From Streptomyces caniferus (GTDB taxonomy: Bacteria > Actinomycetota > Actinomycetes > Streptomycetales > Streptomycetaceae), in contig NZ_BLIN01000002.1 in the NCBI RefSeq assembly GCF_009811555.1, positions 868,001 to 932,000 of the forward strand: DNA of 64,000 nt. Direction: 5' to 3'. The position numbers were made by a program, and so were the translations under genes. This document shows positions 53,304 through 61,341 of the stretch, piece by piece. How positions within the stretch are numbered: position 1 is the stretch's first letter; the number at the start of each line of letters is the position of its first letter. Below the pieces are notes generated by a model that made no database searches, was not told where the DNA came from, and was given only the letters and a program-made list of their open reading frames with translations.

Positions 53304-53977
53304 ATGATGAAGCAGCTTCAGAAGCTCGTTGTGAGCTACGGCGATTGTGAACAGAAGCCCGTGCGCTTCCGTCCTGGGACGTGGCACTCACGACTGGAGC
53401 CGCGTGGCGCGGCGCACGTACTCGATATCGGCTTTGGATGTGCGAACGAGCCGAGCGGTGACCAGGTCATCAGCCGGGACGACTTGGTCGATCTCCGTGG
53501 CCACGTTGGCGAGGATCCCGTCAGCCTGCGTGACCTGTTCGTGGCCGTCATGATCTGGGGCTCGGGCACTACGAACGGACGCGGGCCGAGGTACACCGAA
53601 GCGGCCCTGTCCGACGACCGCATGCCCGCTGTTCTCCGGACCACGCGCGAAGCGGTCCGAGACGGCGACCTGAGCGGGGCCTACCGACAGTTCGTCCTCA
53701 ACGGGGTAGGGCGAGATCCTTCTTCACGAAGTGGTTCGCGGCTGTGGACGACCGCGATGCCGCGTGTCACCGGGCCTTGATCCTCGACGCTCGGGTCTTT
53801 CGTTCGTTGAACGCCCTCGGGTGGTCAGGTTGGAAGGCGGCCGGCACTCGCCATTGGCCGACCCGCTACGCCACCTACGTTAGCTCCATGCACGGTTGGG
53901 CCTCGTCTCTGGGAGTCACAGGGCACTGGCTTGAGTGGCTTCTCTTTCATCTGAACGGCCGCGTGGACGAGCCCTGA
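53304..53977 (+). pseudogene. Frameshifted OGG-fold (8-oxoguanine glycosylase-like) protein
   Basis: Frame 1 (53304 to about 53712) gives MMKQLQKLVVSYGDCEQKP...AVMIWGSGTTNGRGPRYTE...GAYRQFVLNGVGRD; the continuation RSFFTKWFAAVDDRDAACHR...LILDARVFRSLNALGW...WLEWLLFHLNGRV lies in another frame. At 53710-53716 the sequence CGAGATCC would read through if one GA were removed, giving GVGRSFFTKWF, a helix-hairpin-helix-like segment. Glycosylases of the OGG fold cut damaged guanine from DNA; the LILDARV motif fits. A frameshift or a sequencing error are both possible; if real, the gene is inactive. Confidence 0.6.
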
Positions 53978-54288
53978 GCTTGGGGAGCTTTAGTTTTCTA
54001 CGGTTGGTTGCTGAGTCGACCTGCGCTAGAGCGGCAACGGGACCTGTGTGGCCGGTGGTCTGGTCCCTCCATTCCCCGTGGTTCCCCGCACGATCTGGCA
54101 CATGTCTGGCACGGGCGCGGCCGCTCGGTCTGTGCGCCTGCCGTCTCGGTGATCACCGCTATAGGAGTTCGATCCCTCGGCCTACTTGGGGCCTTGGCGC
54201 CCTTACTGGTCCTCTGTGCGTGGCCGCTCAAGGCCGCTTGCGTGCGCCGGCGTTGATGTCAGCTGGTGATGTCAGGTTGGATGGCGTG
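53978..54288. other. Gap without a recognised gene
   Basis: About 310 bases, no supported gene. A 12-bp palindrome (CGGTGATCACCG, 54147-54158) stands alone. Short open frames here are not protein-like. Confidence 0.4.
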
Positions 54289-54555
54289 ATGGAGCGCGTT
54301 GAGGCAGAGCTGTTCACTGATGGAGGCAACGACGCTGTGGTTCGCCTGCCCGGTCGGAGGTTCCCGGGGGTGTTGATGCAGGGCGACTCCCTTCACATCC
54401 TTCGTAGCGATCTGGCCGAGGTGGTGGAGGCGTGTGAGCGCGGCGATCTGGCCGAGGCCCAAGACTCGGCCGGCCTCCTCCTAGAGGGCCTCGACGCACT
54501 GCTGACGCGCTACGCGGATGCATTGCAGGAGCACGAAATCCCCCGGCCATACTGA
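54289..54555 (+). CDS. Small acidic protein, DUF6959-like
   Basis: 88 residues (MERVEAELFTDGGNDAVVRL, then PGVLMQGDSLHILRSDLAEVVEA). A beta-strand start followed by a helix pair, as in a Streptomyces family of unknown function I associate with DUF6959. The ATG has a weak GGTTGG site. It is convergent with the next gene, with a 160-base gap. Confidence 0.7.
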   Translation: MERVEAELFTDGGNDAVVRLPGRRFPGVLMQGDSLHILRSDLAEVVEACERGDLAEAQDSAGLLLEGLDALLTRYADALQEHEIPRPY

Positions 54556-54717
54556 GTGGCGGGATCTACGACCTCTTCGTCCCGAAGCAACTTGGGCGGG
54601 GGCCTGACCTTGGGCCGCTGCGTCTTTCACCTGCTCCGATGGTCCGCAGGCGTCCGCGCTTGTCCGCCGCTGTCCGTCAGCGTTGTCACGCAGTTAGACA
54701 CTCGCAGTGCTTCGGTC

Positions 54718-55143
54718 TCAGGCCACGGCCGGACCAGTTCCATGGCGTTCGTAGAGTCGCTTCACTTGCTTAACCCAGAAGCCGAACTTCTCGTCCGCTG
54801 ACGCGCTCATGGGGAGCAACTGGAGTTCCTTGGCCAACTGATAGAAGCCGGAGCCAGCGTCGTTGGCACCCAAGTAGTTCACCAGAGCCGAGAGCATGAC
54901 GGGTGGGTCCGAGGGGGCGATCTCCTGATCTCGTTCCACGATCAGTCCGAGCAGATGCCCCATAGCCGCCCGCTCGTCAGCACGCTCGAAGTCGAAGGGA
55001 CGGCAGCCTGTTCGCCTGGCCAGAATCACGTTGAGCTCGGTGTACGAGGTGAGCTTGCCCAGCTTCGCTCGCTGGACGAGGAAGCCACGACCAGCATGTA
55101 CCAGCTCTTCCCATTCACTGTCCGCGCGGCCGTATCCAGACAT
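54718..55143 (-). CDS. Hypothetical protein of phage/island type
   Basis: 141 residues, MSGYGRADSEWEELVHAGRG at the start and helices throughout (LTSYTELNVILARRTGCRPF, MGHLLGLIVERDQEI, YQLAKELQLLPMSASADEKF). It contains a LGKLTSYTELN segment that I have seen in accessory regions of Streptomyces, but with no known function. GGGGGCGGGG before the ATG is a plausible RBS. Confidence 0.68.
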   Translation of the reverse strand: MSGYGRADSEWEELVHAGRGFLVQRAKLGKLTSYTELNVILARRTGCRPFDFERADERAAMGHLLGLIVERDQEIAPSDPPVMLSALVNYLGANDAGSGFYQLAKELQLLPMSASADEKFGFWVKQVKRLYERHGTGPAVA

Positions 55144-55384
55144 CCCCGCCCCCTGAGCTACATCGATCCGTGAGCGGGAACGTACAGTGCCGGCGCAATG
55201 CCCACAATCGCTCGATGGGCTGAGCACTGAAGCTCGGGATGACAGCGAGAAACGCCCCATCTTGCCGTACCGCCACCCCTGGGTGCTAACCCGTATGGGC
55301 GGGAGCTGTGAGCTGGGGGTTCGCTGCTGGCGGCGGTGGCTCGACTGTCACTGCCGGTCGTCGATGGTCGGCCTCAGGTGCCCT

Positions 55385-55411
55385 CGCACGGCCCAGGGAC
55401 GGCCCAGGGAA
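55385..55411. repeat. Short repeat, copy 1 (ACGGCCCAGGG motif)
   Basis: GCACGGCCCAGGG and ACGGCCCAGGGA are back-to-back copies of an 11-bp unit. A similar sequence (CACGGCCCCAGGACGGCCCGGG) is at 56772-56794, about 1.4 kb away, so both flank a two-gene segment. Confidence 0.5.
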
Positions 55412-55414
55412 CGA

Positions 55415-55732
55415 TCACTCGGCGGACGTCCGCCACTCATCCAGCCAGACCCTCACCTGGTGGTTGTGGGCGTGCCAGAAGACCTCCCCCTCGACGGAGG
55501 CCCCGAGGGCGGGCAGCTCCATCCCCAGCGGCATGGCCGTGATCTCGGCTAGCGCCACGACGTTGGGCACACCGTCCATACGTATGAAGACGCCAAAGGG
55601 CTGGCGGCCGATGACCTCTCCAGTGATGTGGGTCCCCACAGGCAAGGCTGCAACGGTTGCCGCCCAGCTCTGGAGAACTACATCTGCGACCGGGAGATCC
55701 GGGCTCGTAGGCCACGCGTACTCATCCATCAA
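55415..55732 (-). CDS. S1-like RNA-binding domain protein
   Basis: 105 residues consisting largely of one S1/OB-like domain: GTHITGEVIGRQPFGVFIRM, then VPNVVALAEITAMP and GASVEGEVFWHAHNHQVRVW. S1 domains bind RNA; the partner is not known. No other domain. The upstream part contains a pair of small repeats. Convergent with the next gene. Confidence 0.8.
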   Translation of the reverse strand: MMDEYAWPTSPDLPVADVVLQSWAATVAALPVGTHITGEVIGRQPFGVFIRMDGVPNVVALAEITAMPLGMELPALGASVEGEVFWHAHNHQVRVWLDEWRTSAE

Positions 55733-55915
55733 CAGATCATGACGCAGTGAGCAGCCTGGGGCTTAGAAGGCGCTCATGCGCACCAGAGTCTCTTCTGCCC
55801 TGACCAGCGAAGACAGGCCCTCGGAAGTGGCAGATGCTACCTGCGCCGACACGCATTCGACAGGGATCGCCCGCGGCAGGACACGGTGGCAGTCGCGGTC
55901 TCGCCAGGCTGGGCT

Positions 55916-56413
55916 GTGACTGCTGAACTTGGTGCTATGCAGGCCGTGCTTGTTGCGCTCATCGCTGTCCTCGGGACGCTAGGCGGATCCATCGTGACAG
56001 GAGTTCTCCAACGCCGACATACTGACCGTGCTGCTGAACTCGACCGCCGGGAGCGAAATAGACAAGAGCAGCGAACGGCCATTTGCGATCTTGCGGAGGC
56101 GTTAGTGGAGCTCCGCCACCGGCAGATCTGGCGTTGGTCCACGAGGCGCGACTACGGCACTGGAAACGACACGTACCGCGAGGCCAAGGACGCTTGCTTT
56201 GAGGCACGCACCTCGAGCCGAGCTTGCCTCCTCCGCCTTCGGCTCGCGGGCGTTCCTGACTCAGTCGTAGACCTGGCGGTGGTTGCATTCGAGGCATCCA
56301 TCGTCATCGAAGAGGCCTCCGATGCTGCGGAGTTGGAGCAGAGAGCAGAGGTGTCCAGAACGGCCATGGACTCATTTGTTGCTGCCGCAGCGCGCCACTG
56401 CGCTGCCATGTAG
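55916..56413 (+). CDS. Membrane-anchored helical protein
   Basis: 165 residues with one N-terminal transmembrane helix (AVLVALIAVLGTLGGSIVTGVL) followed by a cytoplasmic all-helical part rich in Arg and Glu (RAAELDRRERNRQEQRTAI, VELRHRQIWRWSTRRD). The layout resembles a common Streptomyces family of unknown function. The start (GTG 55916) is a guess because the frame is open earlier and no good RBS is visible. Confidence 0.65.
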   Translation: MTAELGAMQAVLVALIAVLGTLGGSIVTGVLQRRHTDRAAELDRRERNRQEQRTAICDLAEALVELRHRQIWRWSTRRDYGTGNDTYREAKDACFEARTSSRACLLRLRLAGVPDSVVDLAVVAFEASIVIEEASDAAELEQRAEVSRTAMDSFVAAAARHCAAM

Positions 56414-56771
56414 CCCAGCTTTGATCGGTACGGGGCCTACCGTTCGGCCGACGACCAGCAGACTCGATGTGGCCCCCCTGGGTCTCAGCCGACGACAGCC
56501 AGCCACGACGGCGGTTCTGTCGACCGACTAGGCGCGCGTGTGTCTCGCTGCACCCCCACCGGCCTCAGCCACGCTGCATCTGTGTGTGTCGAGTAGGTCG
56601 AGCGCCGCGACCGCATCTCTGCCGACCGTACTTCCACCTGATGGCCGCTCGCTCAGCACGGCCACAACTGATCATCGGCGGCCGTGACCTGCGGCCGTCT
56701 ACTCGGTCACCGCTCTGAACTTCGGTGCAGCCGTCGCCAGTTGTCAGCGTTGGTCGCCAACGAGCGCCCTT

Positions 56772-56794
56772 CCACGGCCCCAGGACGGCCCGGG
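56772..56794. repeat. Short repeat, copy 2 (ACGGCCC motif)
   Basis: CACGGCCCCAGGACGGCCC resembles the copy at 55385-55411 with two single-base indels. It lies inside the hairpin 56761-56804. Confidence 0.45.
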
Positions 56795-56852
56795 AGGGCG
56801 CTCGCGCACTCCTTGCGCTTTGCTGAGTCGTAACACTTTCTTGTGCGGATGC

Positions 56853-56880
56853 TTGGCGGATCGGGCGCCAGTTCCGCCAA
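56853..56880. promoter_or_regulatory. Inverted repeat just upstream of the OLD nuclease gene
   Basis: TTGGCGGA (56853-56860) and TCCGCCAA (56873-56880) are exact complements 12 bases apart, 40 bases before the start codon. Either an operator or a leader hairpin. Confidence 0.4.
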
Positions 56881-56920
56881 ATCGCTTTCGTTGCGGAGTC
56901 AGGAAACTTAGAGTGGACCA

Positions 56921-58669
56921 ATGCTCAAGAAGCTACGCCTCGCCCACTTCAAGGGTTTTGCCGAATTCGAAATCACATTCGATCGGCAGGCCGTGTTGAT
57001 CGGCCCGAATAATGCCGGGAAGAGTACAATTATTTCCGCGCTGCGTCTTGCTGCGGAAGAAGTTTCCCATGCCCGGCGAAGGAACTCGCGCGATCGTTTC
57101 AGCCTGGACGGCAATCATTGGGCGTACGGGCATCAGCTCTCGAGTAGGGTCGGGAATCCCTCTGGTTTCGTGGGAGAAAACATTCGCCACGAGTTCCGTG
57201 AACGTGAAACCCGTCTCGAATTAACTTTCAGTTCTGGTGCTACGCTGAAGTCTCTTTGGCCAGTCGAAGAACCTCCGTTCTTTTCTTTGGTTAACGCTGA
57301 CGGTTCAACGATCCATGCAACTGCTGCTGCTAGGACCGCGACGCCTTCGATCGGCGTCGTCCCCACTTTGACGCCCGTTCAACATCGAGAGCTGATTCTC
57401 ACTGAGAAGTACGTGAAAGAAAGTCAAACTACGCGCCTTTCCAGCAGTCACTTCAGGAATCAGCTCTACTACCTCAAGAGTGCGGATATCGATACGTACT
57501 TCGACCTGGTGGATTTCATTCTTGAAAACACGCCTGAAATCCAAGACCTGAGCCTAGAATCCAGTTCCGCAGGAGACGCGGCTGAGCTTGATCTCTATTT
57601 CACGGAGACTGCGACCAGATCGGTAAAGGAGCTCTTCTGGGCAGGGGACGGCCTGCAGATCTGGCTGCAAGTTCTGACACACCTGTACAGGCACAGGGAG
57701 GCTAAGACTCTTGTTTTGGATGAGCCTGACGTTTTTTTGCATCCCGATCTTCAGCGCAGGCTTGTGAATGTATTGGAAGAGCGTAGCCAGCAATGGATCC
57801 TCGCTACGCATGCACCTGAGATTCTCGCAGAAGCGCGACGAGACTCAGTGGTGCTCGTTGATCGAACTCGTCGGCGGGCGCGGCCGCTACGTGACGCAAA
57901 GTCGATGGAGCAGGCGAGTCTGTCACTTGGCAGTGGGTTCAACCTCGGCGTCGCGCGCGCCCTTCGGTCGAAGGTGGCCCTCTTCGTCGAGGGGCAAGAC
58001 ATGAAGGTCTTGCGGAACGTGGCGCGTGTGGTCGGCGCTAAGAAGCTTGCTGGGGAAAAAGGGGTCGCTGTTATCTCCTTGGGTGGTTTTGATAAGTGGT
58101 CTCAAGCTGGCTCTTTTGCGACCCTAAGCACCAGTTTGCTTGGCGATGCGGTGAAGGTATTTGTAATTCTGGACAGGGATAACCGCACAGAGGGTCAGTC
58201 TTTCGATGTCGCGAACTCTCTGTCGCAGTCTGGGGTGCACTGTCACGTCTGGAAAAAGAAAGAGCTGGAAAGCTACTTTCTGATCCCGCCTGTCATGGCG
58301 AGGCTGTCCGGCGCTGAGGTTTCTCTCGTTAAGGAACTCTTACAAGAGGCGGTCGATGAGCAGAAAGTGGATGCTCAGGCCCAGTTCCTTTATCGGCGTC
58401 AGACCGACCTCGTAGGAAAGAGTGCGCACGCTATGGACGTGACGCGTGCCGCAATTCCGGAGTTCGATAAATGGTGGAACGATAAGGATGCTAGGGGCGG
58501 AATGGTGCCGCCGAAGAAGGTAGTCAACTCGCTGAATGCGAAGCTCGCTGCAGCAGGATTCAAGCCGGTCAACGTGCGCTCGATCTCGAACAATATGAGA
58601 GCAGAGGAAGTAGTTCCTGAACTTAGGGATATTCTGCTAAAGATTGAGGCTGCGATCGTTGGAATATAG
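56921..58669 (+). CDS. OLD-family ATP-dependent nuclease (AAA/ABC-type + TOPRIM)
   Basis: 582 residues. Walker A GPNNAGKST (28-36), signature-like WAGDGLQIWLQVL (about 242), Walker B TLVLDEPDVFLHP (about 265), H-loop ILATHAPEIL (about 293). A TOPRIM domain follows: acidic VALFVEGQDMKVL (about 349), VFVILDRDNR (about 415) and the KKKELESYFL motif (about 447) typical of OLD nucleases. OLD enzymes cut DNA and several (for example Gabija GajA) act in phage defence, but no partner helicase gene is beside it here. The DNA is visibly A/T-richer than its neighbours, with many TTT/AAT/ATT codons and two in-frame TTA codons (57221, 58340), so it is likely acquired and bldA-dependent. Confidence 0.87.
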   Translation: MLKKLRLAHFKGFAEFEITFDRQAVLIGPNNAGKSTIISALRLAAEEVSHARRRNSRDRFSLDGNHWAYGHQLSSRVGNPSGFVGENIRHEFRERETRLELTFSSGATLKSLWPVEEPPFFSLVNADGSTIHATAAARTATPSIGVVPTLTPVQHRELILTEKYVKESQTTRLSSSHFRNQLYYLKSADIDTYFDLVDFILENTPEIQDLSLESSSAGDAAELDLYFTETATRSVKELFWAGDGLQIWLQVLTHLYRHREAKTLVLDEPDVFLHPDLQRRLVNVLEERSQQWILATHAPEILAEARRDSVVLVDRTRRRARPLRDAKSMEQASLSLGSGFNLGVARALRSKVALFVEGQDMKVLRNVARVVGAKKLAGEKGVAVISLGGFDKWSQAGSFATLSTSLLGDAVKVFVILDRDNRTEGQSFDVANSLSQSGVHCHVWKKKELESYFLIPPVMARLSGAEVSLVKELLQEAVDEQKVDAQAQFLYRRQTDLVGKSAHAMDVTRAAIPEFDKWWNDKDARGGMVPPKKVVNSLNAKLAAAGFKPVNVRSISNNMRAEEVVPELRDILLKIEAAIVGI

Positions 58670-58717
58670 GGTTCGAGTGAATCTTGAGGTCGGCGGAGCG
58701 GCGTTGGGCTGGAGCTG

Positions 58718-58827
58718 CTTTGGGGCGAGTGATCATGGCCCGTTAAGCTGATGGCGAGTCGGGCGGTCTGTTTACCTGCCCATTAAAGCGCGACGTTGGG
58801 CCATGATCTTAGAGGCTCGCCCCAAAG
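58718..58827. repeat. 110-bp element with long imperfect terminal inverted repeats
   Basis: CTTTGGGGCGAG (58718-58729) and GATCATGGCCC (58731-58741) on the left are inverted at GGGCCATGATC (58798-58808) and CTCGCCCCAAAG (58816-58827), with a short bulge on the right arm. It begins 49 bases after the OLD gene. It could be a terminator-like structure, a MITE or an insertion-sequence remnant; no target-site duplication is evident. Confidence 0.7.
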
Positions 58828-59050
58828 TGGCTGTCTAAAGCCGTGGAGCCGACCGCCCCAGCCGCGACGTACCCCTTCTCCGGCCGCAGGCGGCCGATTG
58901 CCCAGCGCGCGGCACGGGCGCCGGCCGGGCTGGAGCGGTGCGGAGACAGGAGCACAGGCCCGGCCGGGGGGGGGCGGGCCGCGCGCGGTGAGCGGAGCGA
59001 GTCGCCTTGAGTAAGGAAGAGAGTTTTCGATAGTTGGCCGGGGCGGGCGC

Positions 59051-59440
59051 TCAGACGGCGCGCAGTGCGCGGGGACTGTCGGGGGTGATGCGGTAGGCGA
59101 GTTGGGTGCGGTCGGCGCCGGCGCGGAGGTCTTCGAGGATCAGCGGGCGTTGGTCGGTGCCGAGGGTGACGCGGGTGGCGTGGACGATCGGGGTCGCGTC
59201 GGGGATTTGCAGAGTGGCACGCTCGTCGGGCAGGGGCATGCGGGCGCTGACGGTTTCGTCCCAGGTGAGTTTGTGGCCGGCTGCGGTGAGGATGGCGTAG
59301 ATCTGCTCCGGTTCGGTGCGGGGCTTCGCCGAGCTGTTCGGCCTCGTACGGACCGCTCCGTGTCGCAGGCGACCGGAGACACCAGCAGTACCTTTCCCGC
59401 AGCAAGAACTGGTCGTGCTCGTCGAGCATTCGCCCGTTTC
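59051..59440 (-). pseudogene. Truncated GntR-family regulator (UTRA domain fragment)
   Basis: The C-terminal part, EQIYAILTAAGHKLTWDE followed by PLPDERATLQIPDATPIVHA and TRVTLGTDQRPLILEDLRAG, reads as the UTRA ligand-binding domain of GntR (HutC-type) regulators. The segment before it (GRMLDEHDQFLLRERYCW) is in another frame, and the N-terminal winged helix is missing, the gene being cut by the SDR gene end. Hence a dead remnant. Similar GntR genes accompany mobile elements such as integrative plasmids in Streptomyces. Confidence 0.7.
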
Positions 59441-59445
59441 GGCCG

Positions 59446-60255
59446 TCACGCCTTGGCGGCGAGCGGCCGCCACGCGCTCCAGATGTCGAGGCGCTGCTTG
59501 TAGGCGGCTTCGACGACGGGATAGGGGTACGTACCGAGGAAGAGCCGCAAGGGTGGTTCGTCGGTGTCGACCAGTTCGAGGATGACGTCGGCGGTGGCCC
59601 GCGGATCCTGTGGTGCACGGGCGGTTGCGCCGGCCCGGCGCGCCTCACGGACCGGCTCGTACGCGGCGATGGGTTCGGCGTGCACCGCGGAGGAGCCGGA
59701 CCAGTCGGTGCCGAAGGGTCCGGGTTCGACGATCGTGACGTGGATGCCGAGCGGGGCGACCTCCTGGGCGAGCGCCTCGCTCATCCCCTCGAGCGCCCAC
59801 TTGGAGGCGTTGTAGAGCCCCAGGGTGGGGAAGGCCGCGAGCCCGCCGATGCTGGACACCTGCACGATGTGCCCACTCCCCCGCGCACGCAGGAACGGCA
59901 GGGCCGCCTGCGTCACCCACAGCGGGCCGAAGAGGTTGGTGTCTAGCTGGGCGCGGGCCTGCTCCTCGGTGGTCTCCTCGACCATGCCGAAGAGGCCGTA
60001 GCCCGCGTTGTTGACGACCACATCGAGGTGCCCGAAGGCTTCGGCAGCCCGCTGTACGGCGTCAGTGACGGCGGCCCGGTCGGTGACGTCGACACGGAGC
60101 GGGAGAACGCTGTCCCCGTAGACGTCGACGAGGGGTTTCAGGGACTCGGGACGGCGTGCTGTGACGGCGACGCGGTCACCGCGGGCCAGGGCGGCTTCGG
60201 CCCAGATCCGGCCGAAGCCGCGGGACGCGCCGGTGATGAACCATGTCTTCTTCAT
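59446..60255 (-). CDS. Short-chain dehydrogenase/reductase (SDR)
   Basis: 269 residues. Classical SDR: TGASRGFGRIWAEAALARG (NAD(P) motif), NNAGYG, catalytic Ser in QVSSIGGL and YxxxK in YNASKWALEGMSEAL. NADP preference is likely given the basic residue after the glycine motif. Substrate unknown. The start at 60255 is close to the divergent XRE gene, suggesting control by it. A GntR remnant lies at its 3' end. Confidence 0.92.
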   Translation of the reverse strand: MKKTWFITGASRGFGRIWAEAALARGDRVAVTARRPESLKPLVDVYGDSVLPLRVDVTDRAAVTDAVQRAAEAFGHLDVVVNNAGYGLFGMVEETTEEQARAQLDTNLFGPLWVTQAALPFLRARGSGHIVQVSSIGGLAAFPTLGLYNASKWALEGMSEALAQEVAPLGIHVTIVEPGPFGTDWSGSSAVHAEPIAAYEPVREARRAGATARAPQDPRATADVILELVDTDEPPLRLFLGTYPYPVVEAAYKQRLDIWSAWRPLAAKA

Positions 60256-60317
60256 GGCTCGACCCTGCGCCTTCCGCCGAACCGCAGCCAGCACCCCCCG
60301 GGGGTTACCCTCCGGCC

Positions 60318-61232
60318 ATGGCGGCCGACAATGCGCTGGGAGAGTTCCTCAAGGCCAGGCGGGGACGGGTTCCGCCCTCGCACGCGGACCTGCCCGCTCA
60401 CGGGAGGCGCCGGGTCGCGGGGCTGCGCCGGGACGAGCTGGCACAGCTGGCCGGTATCAGCGAGCCGTACCTGACCCGGCTGGAACAGGGCGTCGACCGG
60501 CATCCGTCACCGCAGGTACTGCGGGCGCTCGCGCGGGCGTTGGAGCTGGACGCCGACGCCTCGGCGCACCTGTTCACGCTGGCCGGCCCGGGTCCCGTAC
60601 GGCCTTCGGAGAGCGAAGTCGCCCCGGACGTACACCAGTTGCTCGACGGGTGGACGGGCACTCCGGTGTATGTGCGCAACCGCCGGTTCGACGTGCTGGC
60701 CGCGAACAAGTGGGCGCGGGCGCTCGCCCCGATGTACGAGCCCGGGCACAACCTGGCCCGTGACATGTTCCTCGTCCCCGGGACCCGTCGTCTCTTCCCG
60801 GACTGGCCTGAGATCGCCGCCCGGACCGCCGCGGCCCTGCGCGCCGAAGCCGACCCGCGCGACCCGCGGACCGCGCGGCTCGTCGCCGGACTGAAGGCGG
60901 ACGACGACTTCCGCAGCCTGTGGGCGCGGCACGACGCACGCCCCTCCCGCGACGAGCTCAAACGATTCGTGCATCCGGTCGTCGGGGAACTCGCCCTGCG
61001 GCGACAGGCCCTCACCGTCGGGGGCGCCGAGCAGCAAGTGATCATCGTCTACCAGGCGGTGCCCGAGAGCCCCTCCGCGTCCGCCCTCTCCAGGCTTCTC
61101 CGACACCCGGCTCTGACACCCGGCGGAGATTCCCTTTCGTCTTCGTCAGCGTGGCAGGCAGGGAGCGCCCGGGGCCGATCCGGACAGGGCTCGGCGCACT
61201 ACGGTCACGCTCGCCATGGGGCCGGTCCGTGA
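60318..61232 (+). CDS. XRE-family regulator with MmyB-like ligand domain
   Basis: 304 residues. HTH at about 15-70 (RRRVAGLRRDELAQLAGISEPYLTRLEQG), then the MmyB-like domain (PVYVRNRRFDVLAANKWARALAP, RRLFPDWPEIAARTAAALRAEA). The last ~30 residues (SLSSSSAWQAGSARGRSG...) are atypical and may reflect a shifted 3' end. It is divergent from the SDR gene (62-base gap), the usual arrangement for this family, whose members regulate neighbouring oxidoreductases. ATG 60318; weak RBS. Confidence 0.9.
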   Translation: MAADNALGEFLKARRGRVPPSHADLPAHGRRRVAGLRRDELAQLAGISEPYLTRLEQGVDRHPSPQVLRALARALELDADASAHLFTLAGPGPVRPSESEVAPDVHQLLDGWTGTPVYVRNRRFDVLAANKWARALAPMYEPGHNLARDMFLVPGTRRLFPDWPEIAARTAAALRAEADPRDPRTARLVAGLKADDDFRSLWARHDARPSRDELKRFVHPVVGELALRRQALTVGGAEQQVIIVYQAVPESPSASALSRLLRHPALTPGGDSLSSSSAWQAGSARGRSGQGSAHYGHARHGAGP

Positions 61233-61341
61233 GTTGGACGGGCTCGGCCGCATTGGCGCTGAGAGTTCTCCGGAAACAGCCCGCCGGTTGGTTTGCTTCC
61301 CTACCATCAGGCACAGTCACCATGCTGGAGGGTACGTGTCA

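Larger units (their letters stand above)
56414..56920. other. Gap with terminator-like hairpins before the OLD gene
   Basis: About 500 bases without a credible gene. It contains an exact 10-bp inverted repeat (56761-56770 and 56795-56804) and, nearer the OLD gene, TTGGCGGA-N12-TCCGCCAA (56853-56880), a possible operator or hairpin. Confidence 0.45.

Noticed and set aside
54130..54190. GTTCGATCCC-like sequence resembling the T-loop of a tRNA
   Set aside because: The flanking bases do not form a T-stem, acceptor stem or anticodon arm.
54008..54256. Open frame of 82 codons
   Set aside because: No RBS and composition without clear protein features.
56467..56718. Open frames on both strands in the gap before the OLD gene
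   Set aside because: Arg/Pro/Ser-rich translations typical of GC-rich non-coding DNA; no start signal.
47618..59445. Search for an integrase, transposase or replication gene in the accessory segment
   Set aside because: No such motif found in any frame; mobility is only suggested by repeats and pseudogenes.
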